From Pantoea rwandensis (GTDB lineage Bacteria; Pseudomonadota; Gammaproteobacteria; Enterobacterales; Enterobacteriaceae): DNA of 64,000 nucleotides. The position numbers and the translations under genes are program-made. This document shows positions 55,937 to 64,000 of this stretch, piece by piece. The notes beneath the pieces are model-generated. The model saw only the letters and a program-made list of their open reading frames with translations. It did not search any database and had not been told where the DNA came from. Within the stretch, counting starts at the first letter, position 1, and each line of letters starts with the position of its first letter. Where the stretch lies: contig NZ_MLFR01000003.1 of NCBI RefSeq assembly GCF_002095475.1, positions 124,001 to 188,000 of the forward strand. The letters run 5' to 3'.

Positions 55937-56382
55937 TGAGTGAGCAAGTAACCGCGCGTATCAGTCATCCGCATCAGCCTGGCTGGTTCGATTTGGTCAG
56001 CGTAATGATTGAAAGCATGCTGAATAACGCTGGTGAGGAAGCGGAAGGTTTTCTCATCGACGTGGGCGCATCGCTGGCGGCACGCTATCCTTTAGCGGAA
56101 GCACGCACCGTGCAGGATCTGGAGCGCGAAATGAATCTGCAACTGGCGCGCTTCAACTGGGGCTTTGCCCAACTGCAGCCGCAGGAGAACGCTATTCTGA
56201 TTCAGCATCACGCGCTGCCGCAGGGCGATACGAATGTGGATGCTGAACGCTGGCAGTTGGCGTTGAGTGCCATACTGTCGGGTGTGTATGCACAATGGTT
56301 GCAGGCACAAGGCGGCAGTGCTGCCGTACCGGTCACATTTGAGAAACTTGACGGCGGTACGCTGCATTATCGATATCAATAG
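55936..56382 (+). CDS. bcsD: BcsD, cellulose crystallisation subunit
   Basis: A 148-residue homologue of Komagataeibacter (Acetobacter) CesD/BcsD, a periplasmic octameric ring that guides cellulose chains in type I systems. Typical segments are PGWFDLVSVMIESMLNNAGEEAEGFLIDVGASLAARYPL, LEREMNLQLARFNWGF and WQLALSAILSGVYAQWLQAQGG. It is the marker gene of type I bcs operons. Start and bcsC stop share one base (TAATG), and bcsZ follows nine bases later. Confidence 0.88.
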   Translation: MSEQVTARISHPHQPGWFDLVSVMIESMLNNAGEEAEGFLIDVGASLAARYPLAEARTVQDLEREMNLQLARFNWGFAQLQPQENAILIQHHALPQGDTNVDAERWQLALSAILSGVYAQWLQAQGGSAAVPVTFEKLDGGTLHYRYQ

Positions 56383-56391
56383 GATGCTGTG

Positions 56392-57395
56392 ATGAGAGTG
56401 ATGCGGTTCTGGCGTCAATGGATGCTGTGTTTCATGGTGATATTTTTTAGCGCGCAGGCGGCCGCAGACGGTTGGAGTACTTTTAAAGGCCGTTTTATGA
56501 GCAGCGATGGTCGTATCAGTGATACGGCCAACAACAATGTCAGCCATACCGAAGGCCAAGGTTACGGCATGTTATTGGCGGTGGCCAATGATGACCGCAC
56601 CACTTTCGATCTGCTTTGGAAGTGGACGCGTACGCACTTGCGTAATCCGCAGAATGACCTGTTCTACTGGCGCTACACACCGGGTGCTTCTGACCCGATT
56701 GCCGACAAGAATAATGCATCAGATGGTGATGTGCTGATTGCGTGGGCCCTGCAACGCGCAGGGCAGAAGTGGGGCGGTGATTATCAATCCACTTCAGATC
56801 GTATTCAGCGAGCCATCGTTAAGCAAAACGTGATCACCTTTGGCGGCCATACGGTGATGTTGCCTGGCGCGCAGGGCTTTAACAAAAACAGCTATGTGGT
56901 GCTGAATCCTTCCTACTTCTTGTTTGCGGCATGGCAGGAGTTTGCCGATCGCAGCCATCTGCGTGTGTGGAACGAACTGATTGATAACGGGATGGATCTA
57001 CTGGGCGACATGCACTTTGGTAAAACGGGTCTGCCGCTGGATTGGGTCGCACTGAACGCCGATGGTTCCGTTGCCCCCGCCGTGGGGTATTCAAACCGTT
57101 TCAGCTATGACGCCATTCGTATCCCGCTCAATATCTGGTGGTACGATCCACAAAGTTTGCGTCTGGTGCCGTTCCAGCGCGTCTGGCAGGGCTATGGCCG
57201 TCAGACCACACCCGCTTGGTTTGATGTGTTGGGGAATACGCCAGCGCCGTATAATTTAGACGGTGGCCTGCTGGCGATTCGCGATTTAGCGCTGAATCAA
57301 ACCGGCTATCTCAACGACCAGTTAGCGCCGAATCAGACTACTTCTCTGCTAGTTTGCAGCTGCTGACGTGGCTGGCGTATCAGGAAAAGCGTTAA
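56392..57395 (+). CDS. bcsZ: BcsZ, endo-1,4-beta-glucanase (3' frameshift)
   Basis: A GH8-family periplasmic cellulase needed for normal cellulose output. It has a signal peptide ([20 protein letters not shown]), [26 protein letters not shown] with the catalytic glutamate, [15 protein letters not shown], and a C-terminal [14 protein letters not shown]. As written the frame stops at 57366 after [11 protein letters not shown]. One additional G near 57336 gives [21 protein letters not shown] and a stop at 57395, for 334 residues. The start ATG at 56392 follows AGGA. Confidence 0.88.
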
Positions 57396-57407
57396 AAAAC
57401 TGAACGT

Positions 57408-57597
57408 CGCGCGATGAATCGCGCCGCTACGGTTTAGCACTATCTTTTACTTAAAAGCGATAAATCACGTAGCTCCCGTTTGACGTTTAAGACGGGAGCT
57501 ACCCTAAGATGAGACACCCTGAAGCAGGGCAATTCATCGCGCATCTGGAAGCGGCTTGGGTGCAGAAGGGCATTGGCGTGATAAATCACGCGGCTAC
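57408..57597. repeat. Palindromic repeat cluster between the convergent bcs operons
   Basis: Three related units, GAT(G/A)AATC(G/A)CGnnGCTaC, occur at 57413, 57459 and 57580, and an inverted GCGCGATGAAT/ATTCATCGCGC pair joins 57409-57419 to 57532-57542. Inside, GTAGCTCCCGT (57469-57479) pairs with ACGGGAGCTAC (57492-57502). The cluster is non-coding and may act as a bidirectional end for the two operons. Confidence 0.6.
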
Positions 57598-57615
57598 AGA
57601 TGATGTGCTATTCGG

Positions 57616-60600
57616 TTATTTAAAATTCGCATATGGCTCAAGCGGTTGTGGTGGCATATCCATATCGCCGTTCCAGCCGCCCATTGAATAGCGCATATAA
57701 ATCAGGCCATGGCTGGGGGTGTAATCCTTCGCCTGTTGAATATCCATCGCCAGTCCTACCGACCAGTGTGGCGTGAGACGCCGCTCCACCAGCGCTTGCA
57801 GGGTATAACCGAAGCCGTTGCCAGAACTGCTGTCAGAAGTGGGGTTGGAAGCCAGTGTAAATCCAGGATTGACCGGATAACGTTGCTGGCCGTCAGTTTG
57901 CGATTGTGACCAGGAAACCGACCCCCCGAGATCAAACGACCAGTTTTCGGTGCGCTGCCGATAGGTGACTGGAACGGATAGCGAGAAATACTGCTGCGGA
58001 CTGTAATAGCCACCCTGGCCGAAGGTGTAATCGCTGAGGTCTTTTTGGTAGTGCCACAGCATACTATTGAGGCCCACCGTCGCACGGCGATTGTCCTCGT
58101 TGATGAGCTTGTAGTAGTAACCGGCCATAAGACGTTCACGGCTGTTATCCGCAACATTTTCACCCGTAATTTGATGAGCGCTGATATCCGCCCACACGCC
58201 ATTCGCGCCGCCTTGATCATAACTCAACCCAACCGAGCCACCGGTTGCCACCACGCCGCCCCAGGTTTTTCCGCCGTTGGTGGCGGGATCGCGCGCGCCG
58301 GCATAGGCCAGCAGCGAGCTGGAGATCGGCCGACGGGAGGCGGTGAAGGTCACGCCAAGATCCTGAACATCGGTTTTCCAGCTTAAGCCACCCACCCAGT
58401 TGGTGACTTCAAAGCCAAGTGGGGTGGTGCCAATGTCTCCTGACCAGCGATCGTTATGCCAACCCACGCCAATCGCGGTGCCTTCGTCTCGCTGTTTGAA
58501 ATCACGGCTACACCCCCCCGAATTATCGTCGTTGCAACTGCCGAAACGTTCGCTGTGGCTGCCATTGCTGGTCGAGAAGGTGCCCGCCGAGACCAATACA
58601 TGATCAACGCGCACAAAGCTGCGCCCGTCTGCCAGCGGCGTTTCGGCCTGCATCATGGTGGTGTGTGCAGTGAAATCAGACGTGCCGCCGTTACCCTTGT
58701 CACGCGAGTAATCCTGTTCCAGCGTGAAGGTGGTGTCCTGCTGACGATAGAGATCGGCCGCATCGCTGCGCAGGCTGCGTTTCAGCCAGTCATCACTGGC
58801 GTTGTTACGCGTCAGACGGGTATAGCTGTCATTATCCTGTGGCGCGTCGGTGCTGATGCCGCTGGCCGCCATCGCCAGGCGATAATCCTGCTGCGCCGCC
58901 TCAGGCTGTTGCTGTTGCGTTTCCAGCCGCGCGGCATCGCGATAAACCAGTGCTTTGCTTTGGGATGGGGCTTCTTTGGCGGCACGCGTTTTTAAATCAT
59001 TGAACAGCTGCTGCGCACGCGCTGTGTCGCCACTGTTTTGCCAGGCCAGCGCCACACGGCGACCGCTGTTGATATTTTGCTGCGCCACGCTTGAGGGTAA
59101 AGCGTGTAACGCCTGGTGTGCTTGGTCGGTGCGTTTCAGGGCGATGAGGGCTTCGATGCGGCCCAGCGCAGCGTCGTTATTGGTGGCATCCTGCTGCAGC
59201 ACACGCTGATAACTCGCCAGCGCAGCTTTCGCGTCGCCGCGCTCAAGCGCCCAGTCTGCCAACGTAATATCACGTCGAGTTGAGGCGGGTTGCTGTTGCA
59301 GCAGCGCCAGCGCAGCGGATTCGTTGCCATCAGCGCGTAGATCGGTGGCGCGAGCGAACACTTTATCCTGTGTTAAACGATCCGCCAGCTCATGCATATT
59401 GCTGTCCCAGCGGGTTTCTGGCAGGCGGTGTAGTGCTGCCAGCGCGGCATCATCCTGATCGCCCGATGAGAGCCACAATGCCCACGCGTAGAGCGCCGCG
59501 GGTTCTTGCGGATGCTGGCGTACCATGGCGTCCATCACCTGCGCGCCCTGAGTTTCTTCGCCACTGCTGCGTAGTGCGCCCGCTAAACGATAGGAGAGCC
59601 AGATGTCATTGGGATTGTCCTGCGCGGCCTGGCGGTATTTCACCACCGCTTGATGCCACTGACCCTGCTGCGCCAGCGCATCCGCTTCAGCCCGCAGGCT
59701 GTCACTGCGCAACGAACGCAACGTATCCGCGAGCGAACGCTGCTGCGCGGCGGGCAATGCATTGATAAACGCCATCGCTCGGGCTGGCGATTGCTGCTGA
59801 TATAGCGCGGCCAGGCGGCGTATAGCGGTGGTGTTGCCACGATCAAGGCGCAGCGCCTGTTGCCAGTACTGCTCCGCTTGCGTGTCATTTTTGCGCGCCT
59901 GAGCGACATCGCCGAGGCCAATCAGTGCCCAGCTGTCACGGTTATCGATGGCCTGCGCACTGCGGTATTGCCGTTCTGCGCCAGCAACATCGCCTTTTTT
60001 TAGCGCGTCATCACCCTGGTTGATCGCCAACCAGTAGCGGTTGGTCTGCAGCAGTGACTGCCACTTGCCAATCTGGGTGCTGGCTTGCCCAGCCTGAATA
60101 GCTTTCTGCAACCAACTGATGGCTTGCGCGCGATTGTTGGCACGCGCCTGCGCCTGGCCCATAGCCCCCATCAACTCAGCATCATTGGGATTGGCTTTAA
60201 GCGCGGCGGCCAGTGCGGCAATCGCATTCGCGCCGCCGCCAGCATCGACCAGTGCCAGACCCCGCATACGCTCGCGATAGGCCGGATCGGCTAACAGCTT
60301 TTGCTGCCGTGCCAGCTCTTCTTCACCACGCTGTTGTGCATCACCTGATGTAAACACCTGCAGATATTGCTTCAGGCTGGCCACGCTGGCATCGCTGACC
60401 GGCTGATTGTGGATCTGTTGCAACCACAGCTCGGAAGCGGCCTCACGCCCACCATCACGGTTGGCGAGTTGACGCAGCTGCGTTAAGGCTTCGGCAGGTT
60501 GGTTATTATCAAACGCCATGCGCGCCAGCTGCAGCTCAACGCCGATATTGCCGGGATAGCGCTGCTCCAGTCCCTGCAACTGACGATAGGCGCTTTGCTG

Positions 60601-61092
60601 CTGGCCCGGTAAACGTGCGACCAGACGCCAGTACTCCAGTTCGGTGTTCACATCGGGGAACACGCCGTGGAACAGGGCATCCCAGGCAGTTTTGGCTTCT
60701 TCTGTGCGCCCCGCTGTCGCCAGCAAGCGCGCTTGCTGCAACTGTTGTCGCCCTTCTGCGCTCATCAAACGCAAACCGGTTTCGGATTCACGGGTGGCGA
60801 TATCGTTCGGTGCCACGCGTTTCAGTTCATCCAGTAGCTTTTGCGCTTTGGCCTGATCGCCCTGACGCAGTGCCATGCGGATCTGTACCGCCAGCACCTG
60901 GGGATTGTCAGGATCGATTTTCTCCAGACGATAAAGCGACTGCTGTACCAAATCATACTTGTTGGTGGATTCACCGGTGCGAATCTGCATTAACAGCCAG
61001 GCGACCGGAGAAACCTGCGGGCCATCGGCTGCCACGCCGGGGCCCGCAAGGATGCTAGCAATCAGCAGCCCGAGCGGCAGTTTATTCATCAT
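57616..61092 (-). CDS. bcsC: Cellulose synthase outer-membrane subunit BcsC (second operon)
   Basis: An 1158-residue E. coli-like BcsC. It has a signal peptide (LPLGLLIASILAGPGVAA-DGP), then about 18 TPR repeats (to about residue 790), then the BcsC_C barrel (GFEVTNWVGGLSWKTDVQDLGVTFTASRRPISSSLLAYAGARDP to YMRYSMGGW). It is intact. A second ATG (61089) is an alternative start. It overlaps the restored end of the upstream bcsB by about 11 bases. No bcsZ lies between this bcsB and bcsC, unlike in E. coli. Confidence 0.93.
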   Translation of the reverse strand: MMNKLPLGLLIASILAGPGVAADGPQVSPVAWLLMQIRTGESTNKYDLVQQSLYRLEKIDPDNPQVLAVQIRMALRQGDQAKAQKLLDELKRVAPNDIATRESETGLRLMSAEGRQQLQQARLLATAGRTEEAKTAWDALFHGVFPDVNTELEYWRLVARLPGQQQSAYRQLQGLEQRYPGNIGVELQLARMAFDNNQPAEALTQLRQLANRDGGREAASELWLQQIHNQPVSDASVASLKQYLQVFTSGDAQQRGEEELARQQKLLADPAYRERMRGLALVDAGGGANAIAALAAALKANPNDAELMGAMGQAQARANNRAQAISWLQKAIQAGQASTQIGKWQSLLQTNRYWLAINQGDDALKKGDVAGAERQYRSAQAIDNRDSWALIGLGDVAQARKNDTQAEQYWQQALRLDRGNTTAIRRLAALYQQQSPARAMAFINALPAAQQRSLADTLRSLRSDSLRAEADALAQQGQWHQAVVKYRQAAQDNPNDIWLSYRLAGALRSSGEETQGAQVMDAMVRQHPQEPAALYAWALWLSSGDQDDAALAALHRLPETRWDSNMHELADRLTQDKVFARATDLRADGNESAALALLQQQPASTRRDITLADWALERGDAKAALASYQRVLQQDATNNDAALGRIEALIALKRTDQAHQALHALPSSVAQQNINSGRRVALAWQNSGDTARAQQLFNDLKTRAAKEAPSQSKALVYRDAARLETQQQQPEAAQQDYRLAMAASGISTDAPQDNDSYTRLTRNNASDDWLKRSLRSDAADLYRQQDTTFTLEQDYSRDKGNGGTSDFTAHTTMMQAETPLADGRSFVRVDHVLVSAGTFSTSNGSHSERFGSCNDDNSGGCSRDFKQRDEGTAIGVGWHNDRWSGDIGTTPLGFEVTNWVGGLSWKTDVQDLGVTFTASRRPISSSLLAYAGARDPATNGGKTWGGVVATGGSVGLSYDQGGANGVWADISAHQITGENVADNSRERLMAGYYYKLINEDNRRATVGLNSMLWHYQKDLSDYTFGQGGYYSPQQYFSLSVPVTYRQRTENWSFDLGGSVSWSQSQTDGQQRYPVNPGFTLASNPTSDSSSGNGFGYTLQALVERRLTPHWSVGLAMDIQQAKDYTPSHGLIYMRYSMGGWNGDMDMPPQPLEPYANFK

Positions 61093-63381
61093 CTTCCAGC
61101 TCGGCCAAGCGGCGACGGCTGACCATCCGCATCAGGCGCCATGCCATCAACGCAAACAGCACCACCACGATGACTGCACAAATCGCCAGCCATACCGGAT
61201 GTGTCGCCAGCAGGTTCCACAGACGTTCCCACCACGCAGATGGCCCACGAAGTAGGTATCACCGACGCGAACGCTGGTGACGCCTGATTCACGCACAATG
61301 GTGGCAGAACCGAATATTGCAGCACGTTTGCCGCTGTCGAGCAGGGCATTGTTGAGCAGGTCCCAGCCACGCGGGCTGTCAGCCAGCAGGGCAACCACGC
61401 TCCGCTGGTCATTAAACGGAGACTGGAACCCCACAATGGCGCCCATTGGACCGCGTGAACTGATCTCCGTCTGACTTTCGACTTGGCGGTCACTGGCAGA
61501 AACCGGTACGTTTTGCGCCGTGATCGGACGCGATGGCATGTTAATCCAGCTGCGTGCCGCCTCGACTAGCGCATTGATCTTTTTGTCATCCTGCAGATCC
61601 TGCGGGATGCTGCCGATCATCAGCACGTCAGCATCGGTGGTTTTGGCTTTGTTCCAGTCATCACTCATTTGCACGCGCAGTGCCGGATAGCCGGTCTGTG
61701 CGCCGATGGCCCCCAGCGCATTCAGCATGGTGCTCACTTCGCCGTTGTCGGGCTTCGGCTGCACTAACACCAGTGTCTGCGCCAGATCGGCATAGCGGCT
61801 GTAAGGGAAGCCGGCATTGGCATAAGCGTTCAGCGACGGCATCTCGATGTAATGGCGATAGCCAGAGAAATCGATGCTGGAGTTATCGTCGATGACTACA
61901 TGGTGGCCGACAGCGGTAACGGTCTCACAGCGACCATCAGCCGTGCCGCCAATAAAGGTGTTGGCGTAGTCAAAATTGAAACGCAGTTGGTTCACCACAC
62001 CGAGACGCAGTGCAGGAATCGTTAACTGGCGACTACTGTCCTGCAAGCCTTGCAGCAAGGGGATATGCATAATCTGCTGTCCGGCGGTATCTTTCGGCGT
62101 CAGCGGATAATCTTGCATGAACTGATTATTCAGATGCACTGCCAGGCGCGAACCGTCCTGCTGTATCGGTGAGGTGTAGCGGTAGATCAGATCCATATCG
62201 ATGCCGCGCGCGCGCACCAGGAACAGGTCAGGCGGCAGGTTCAGGGTCAGGCTGATAGGGTTAGGTTGTAGGCCATCAGCTTGTAGCTGGTTCTGATACT
62301 GCGTCAATTCAGCAAAGGTGGTGCGACGATCGGTGCGCACCCAGTTTGGGGCATCATAGGCCTGGCGGGGTTCCAGCAATTTCACGCTGTCGATGGTTGA
62401 GGAGTCACCGCGCAACAGCAGTTCGCCCTGCGCGATACCCTCTACCGCCGTCAGCAGGTCGTTATCATCGCGGCCCAAAACCAGCAGCATTTTTTCATAC
62501 GGGTTATCGGGCTGGCTCACCATCATCACCGTCGGTTTCTCCACCGGTGGCAGGTCTTTCAGGAAGTCTGGACGATGATCGTTGGTGGCGAACACCACCG
62601 CATGTTGCTCTTTAGGAAGCTGATTATAGAGCACCGGGAACGACTGACCACGCCATTGCGCTTTGCTGCCGAACCAGGACGCGAGCATACCTGCGGCACG
62701 CTGCTGCACCAAGTTTGGCGGGGTGCTAAAGACCATGGGCAATTGCAGTGGGCGGCTGTCACGCGCATCAAAGAAGGGTTCTGGGAAATGCGAAAGATCA
62801 TTCTTCAGCGGCAGTTTTTGCAGCGTCAGATCGAGTTTGCTCTCTTTACCGATATCCATCCAGATGGTGCTGTTGGCGGGGTTTTCACACACGTTAGCAT
62901 AGTGCCCAACCAGCTCCAGGCGCACGCGGTTGAAGTCGCCAATGAAGCGCGGATCGATAGCCAGCTGGGTTTGATTCTCTTTGCCGAGTTGGTCCGCCGT
63001 GACCGTGACCAGCCCAACCAGTTCGTCGTTGAGATAGACCTTGAGCTGCGACAGCATGGGGATCAGCGCCGGTGAAGGGCGGTAATTGAGCGTTAACAAA
63101 GCGCGCGTGACCACTTCATCACTGCGCACCCCAAACTCAATCTGGCTGGTGGGTTCTGTCCCGCGCAGCGTCATACTGCCCGGCGGTGGCGCGACCTGGT
63201 TGAACAGCAACTGGCTGTCACGTAGCGGCGCATTGGCATCTAACGGTTGACTGACCACCGGCAACGGCGTCTGTGCGGCGGCGCGAGGTGCTTCGGGCGC
63301 AGTAGGTTGCGGTGCAGCAGCCTGCGCCAGCGTTGCAGTACCCAATAGCAGGGCGGTGAACCAGCTCAGTTTTCTCGTCAT
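61082..63381 (-). CDS. bcsB: Cellulose synthase regulatory subunit BcsB (second operon; 3' frameshift)
   Basis: An E. coli-type BcsB: signal peptide (SWFTALLLGTATLAQA-AAPQ), then SQIEFGVRSDEVVTRALLTLNYRPSPALIP and periplasmic carbohydrate-binding and flavodoxin-like repeats. As written the frame shifts after VGDTYFVG at about 61242-61246 and ends at 61147 (744 residues), losing the membrane anchor. One additional G/C there restores PSAWWERLWNLLATHPVWLAICAV and a C-terminal transmembrane helix, ending at 61082 for 766 residues. The restored stop overlaps the bcsC start. Confidence 0.9.
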
Positions 63382-63396
63382 GGTTATATCATCAAC

Positions 63397-64000
63397 TTAG
63401 GTGAAATCGGTTTTGATTGCCGCAGGTGCGCGGCTAATGCCCTGTGGCAGCAGTGAAGCCAGCCAGCTCACCAGCATCGTCAGGGTACGGAAAATACGGC
63501 GTAGCGGGGCAGGGCCATACTCCGCCAGGCGCAGATAGCCTTTAAATCCCAGAACCATGATGTCGGCCAGACTCTGTACCGGTTTGTCTTCCGGGAAGCC
63601 GTCCTGCCAGAGCGCCCAGGTATCGGCACGGGCGAAGGTGCACTGGATAAATTCGATATGCTGGCGCGTGGAAAGCTGATGCAGGCGAATCCCTGCACGG
63701 CGACCAAACACACGCTGTACCTGGCAAGGGAAGCTGAACTCTTGCTGACCACGGCGCAGTAAAAGCCAGACGGGTTCATCTTCCTTTAACGCATCGGCTT
63801 CGCGTAGCTCAACGCCAACCCCGCCGTCGGAGTAGTCACGTAACGTGCAGGGCACCATGTGGCCATCCTGACGTGCGATGGCCGCCGGCATGGCGATCTC
63901 CACGCGATGGGCTTCTCGAATCTGGCGCGCCTCTACGGAGACCGCCACTGCGCCACCCAGAATAATCATGTTGTAAGCCACCCATACCAGGCTCACCCAG
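63397..64000 (-). CDS. bcsA: Cellulose synthase catalytic subunit BcsA (second operon, partial)
   Basis: Only the C-terminal ~200 residues are in the window. They contain the last membrane helix region (MSLVWVAYNMIILGGAVAVSVEARQ) and the c-di-GMP-binding PilZ domain with REAHR (RxxxR) and DYSDGG (D/NxSxxG), then the basic tail. The sequence is nearer E. coli BcsA (RRSHRVEMTMPAAIAR) than is the type I copy at 47.3 kb. It lies 15 bases upstream of bcsB. Confidence 0.92.
   Translation of the reverse strand, partial: WVSLVWVAYNMIILGGAVAVSVEARQIREAHRVEIAMPAAIARQDGHMVPCTLRDYSDGGVGVELREADALKEDEPVWLLLRRGQQEFSFPCQVQRVFGRRAGIRLHQLSTRQHIEFIQCTFARADTWALWQDGFPEDKPVQSLADIMVLGFKGYLRLAEYGPAPLRRIFRTLTMLVSWLASLLPQGISRAPAAIKTDFT

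Noticed and set aside
1-64000. CRISPR arrays, insertion sequences or prophage genes
   Set aside because: No regularly spaced repeats, transposases or phage structural genes were found.

Overview
The window is chromosomal DNA from an enterobacterium, most likely Pantoea or a close Erwiniaceae relative. Gene content and order resemble Escherichia/Erwinia (fdoGHI-fdhE/fdhD, sodA, mtlADR-yibL, yiaF, yiaG, eptB, tRNA-Pro, dppABCDF, bcs), but with type I cellulose genes (bcsO, bcsD) and several accessory blocks. No insertion sequence, prophage gene or CRISPR array was seen.

Layout. 1-5.85 kb: the selenocysteine-containing formate dehydrogenase O operon (fdoG-fdoH-fdoI-fdhE, minus strand), with fdhD divergent. 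5.88-7.82 kb: a compact two-gene ATPase/HNH pair that looks like a Septu (PtuAB) anti-phage module, wedged between fdhD and a DeoR regulator. 7.8-10.1 kb: the DeoR regulator and a divergent class III aminotransferase. 10.3-12.5 kb: sodA, a VirK/YbjX gene with a consensus PhoP box upstream, and yibL. 12.6-16.8 kb: the mannitol operon mtlA-mtlD-mtlR with a CRP-site array. 16.9-25.6 kb: yiaF, then a minus-strand operon of a GntR regulator, a peptide-type ABC transporter and a gamma-glutamyltransferase.

26.0-33.9 kb is the most interesting block. It is a guanidine uptake and breakdown operon: a guanidine-I (ykkC) riboswitch with an overlapping terminator, a NitT/TauT-type ABC transporter, two DUF1989 proteins (carboxyguanidine deiminase subunits), and a biotin-dependent guanidine/urea carboxylase. 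A second riboswitch of another class, guanidine-II (mini-ykkC, two hairpins with ACGA loops), sits directly before the carboxylase gene. No allophanate hydrolase gene follows.

34-45 kb: yiaG, a small HD hydrolase, ohrR-ohr, eptB, tRNA-Pro(UGG) with a duplicated 3' end, and the dipeptide permease operon dppABCDF, with an ERIC element between dppA and dppB. 45.7-64 kb: two cellulose synthase operons facing each other, type I bcsO-Q-A-B-C-D-Z on the plus strand and bcsA-B-C on the minus strand (bcsA runs off the end).

Five genes between 40 and 62 kb (dppA, bcsQ, bcsC, bcsZ, second bcsB) each lack exactly one base in a short homopolymer or G/C-rich run. Restoring one base gives a full-length, family-typical protein in every case. 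This looks more like systematic sequencing or assembly undercalling than decay, and should be settled before any gene-loss conclusion.
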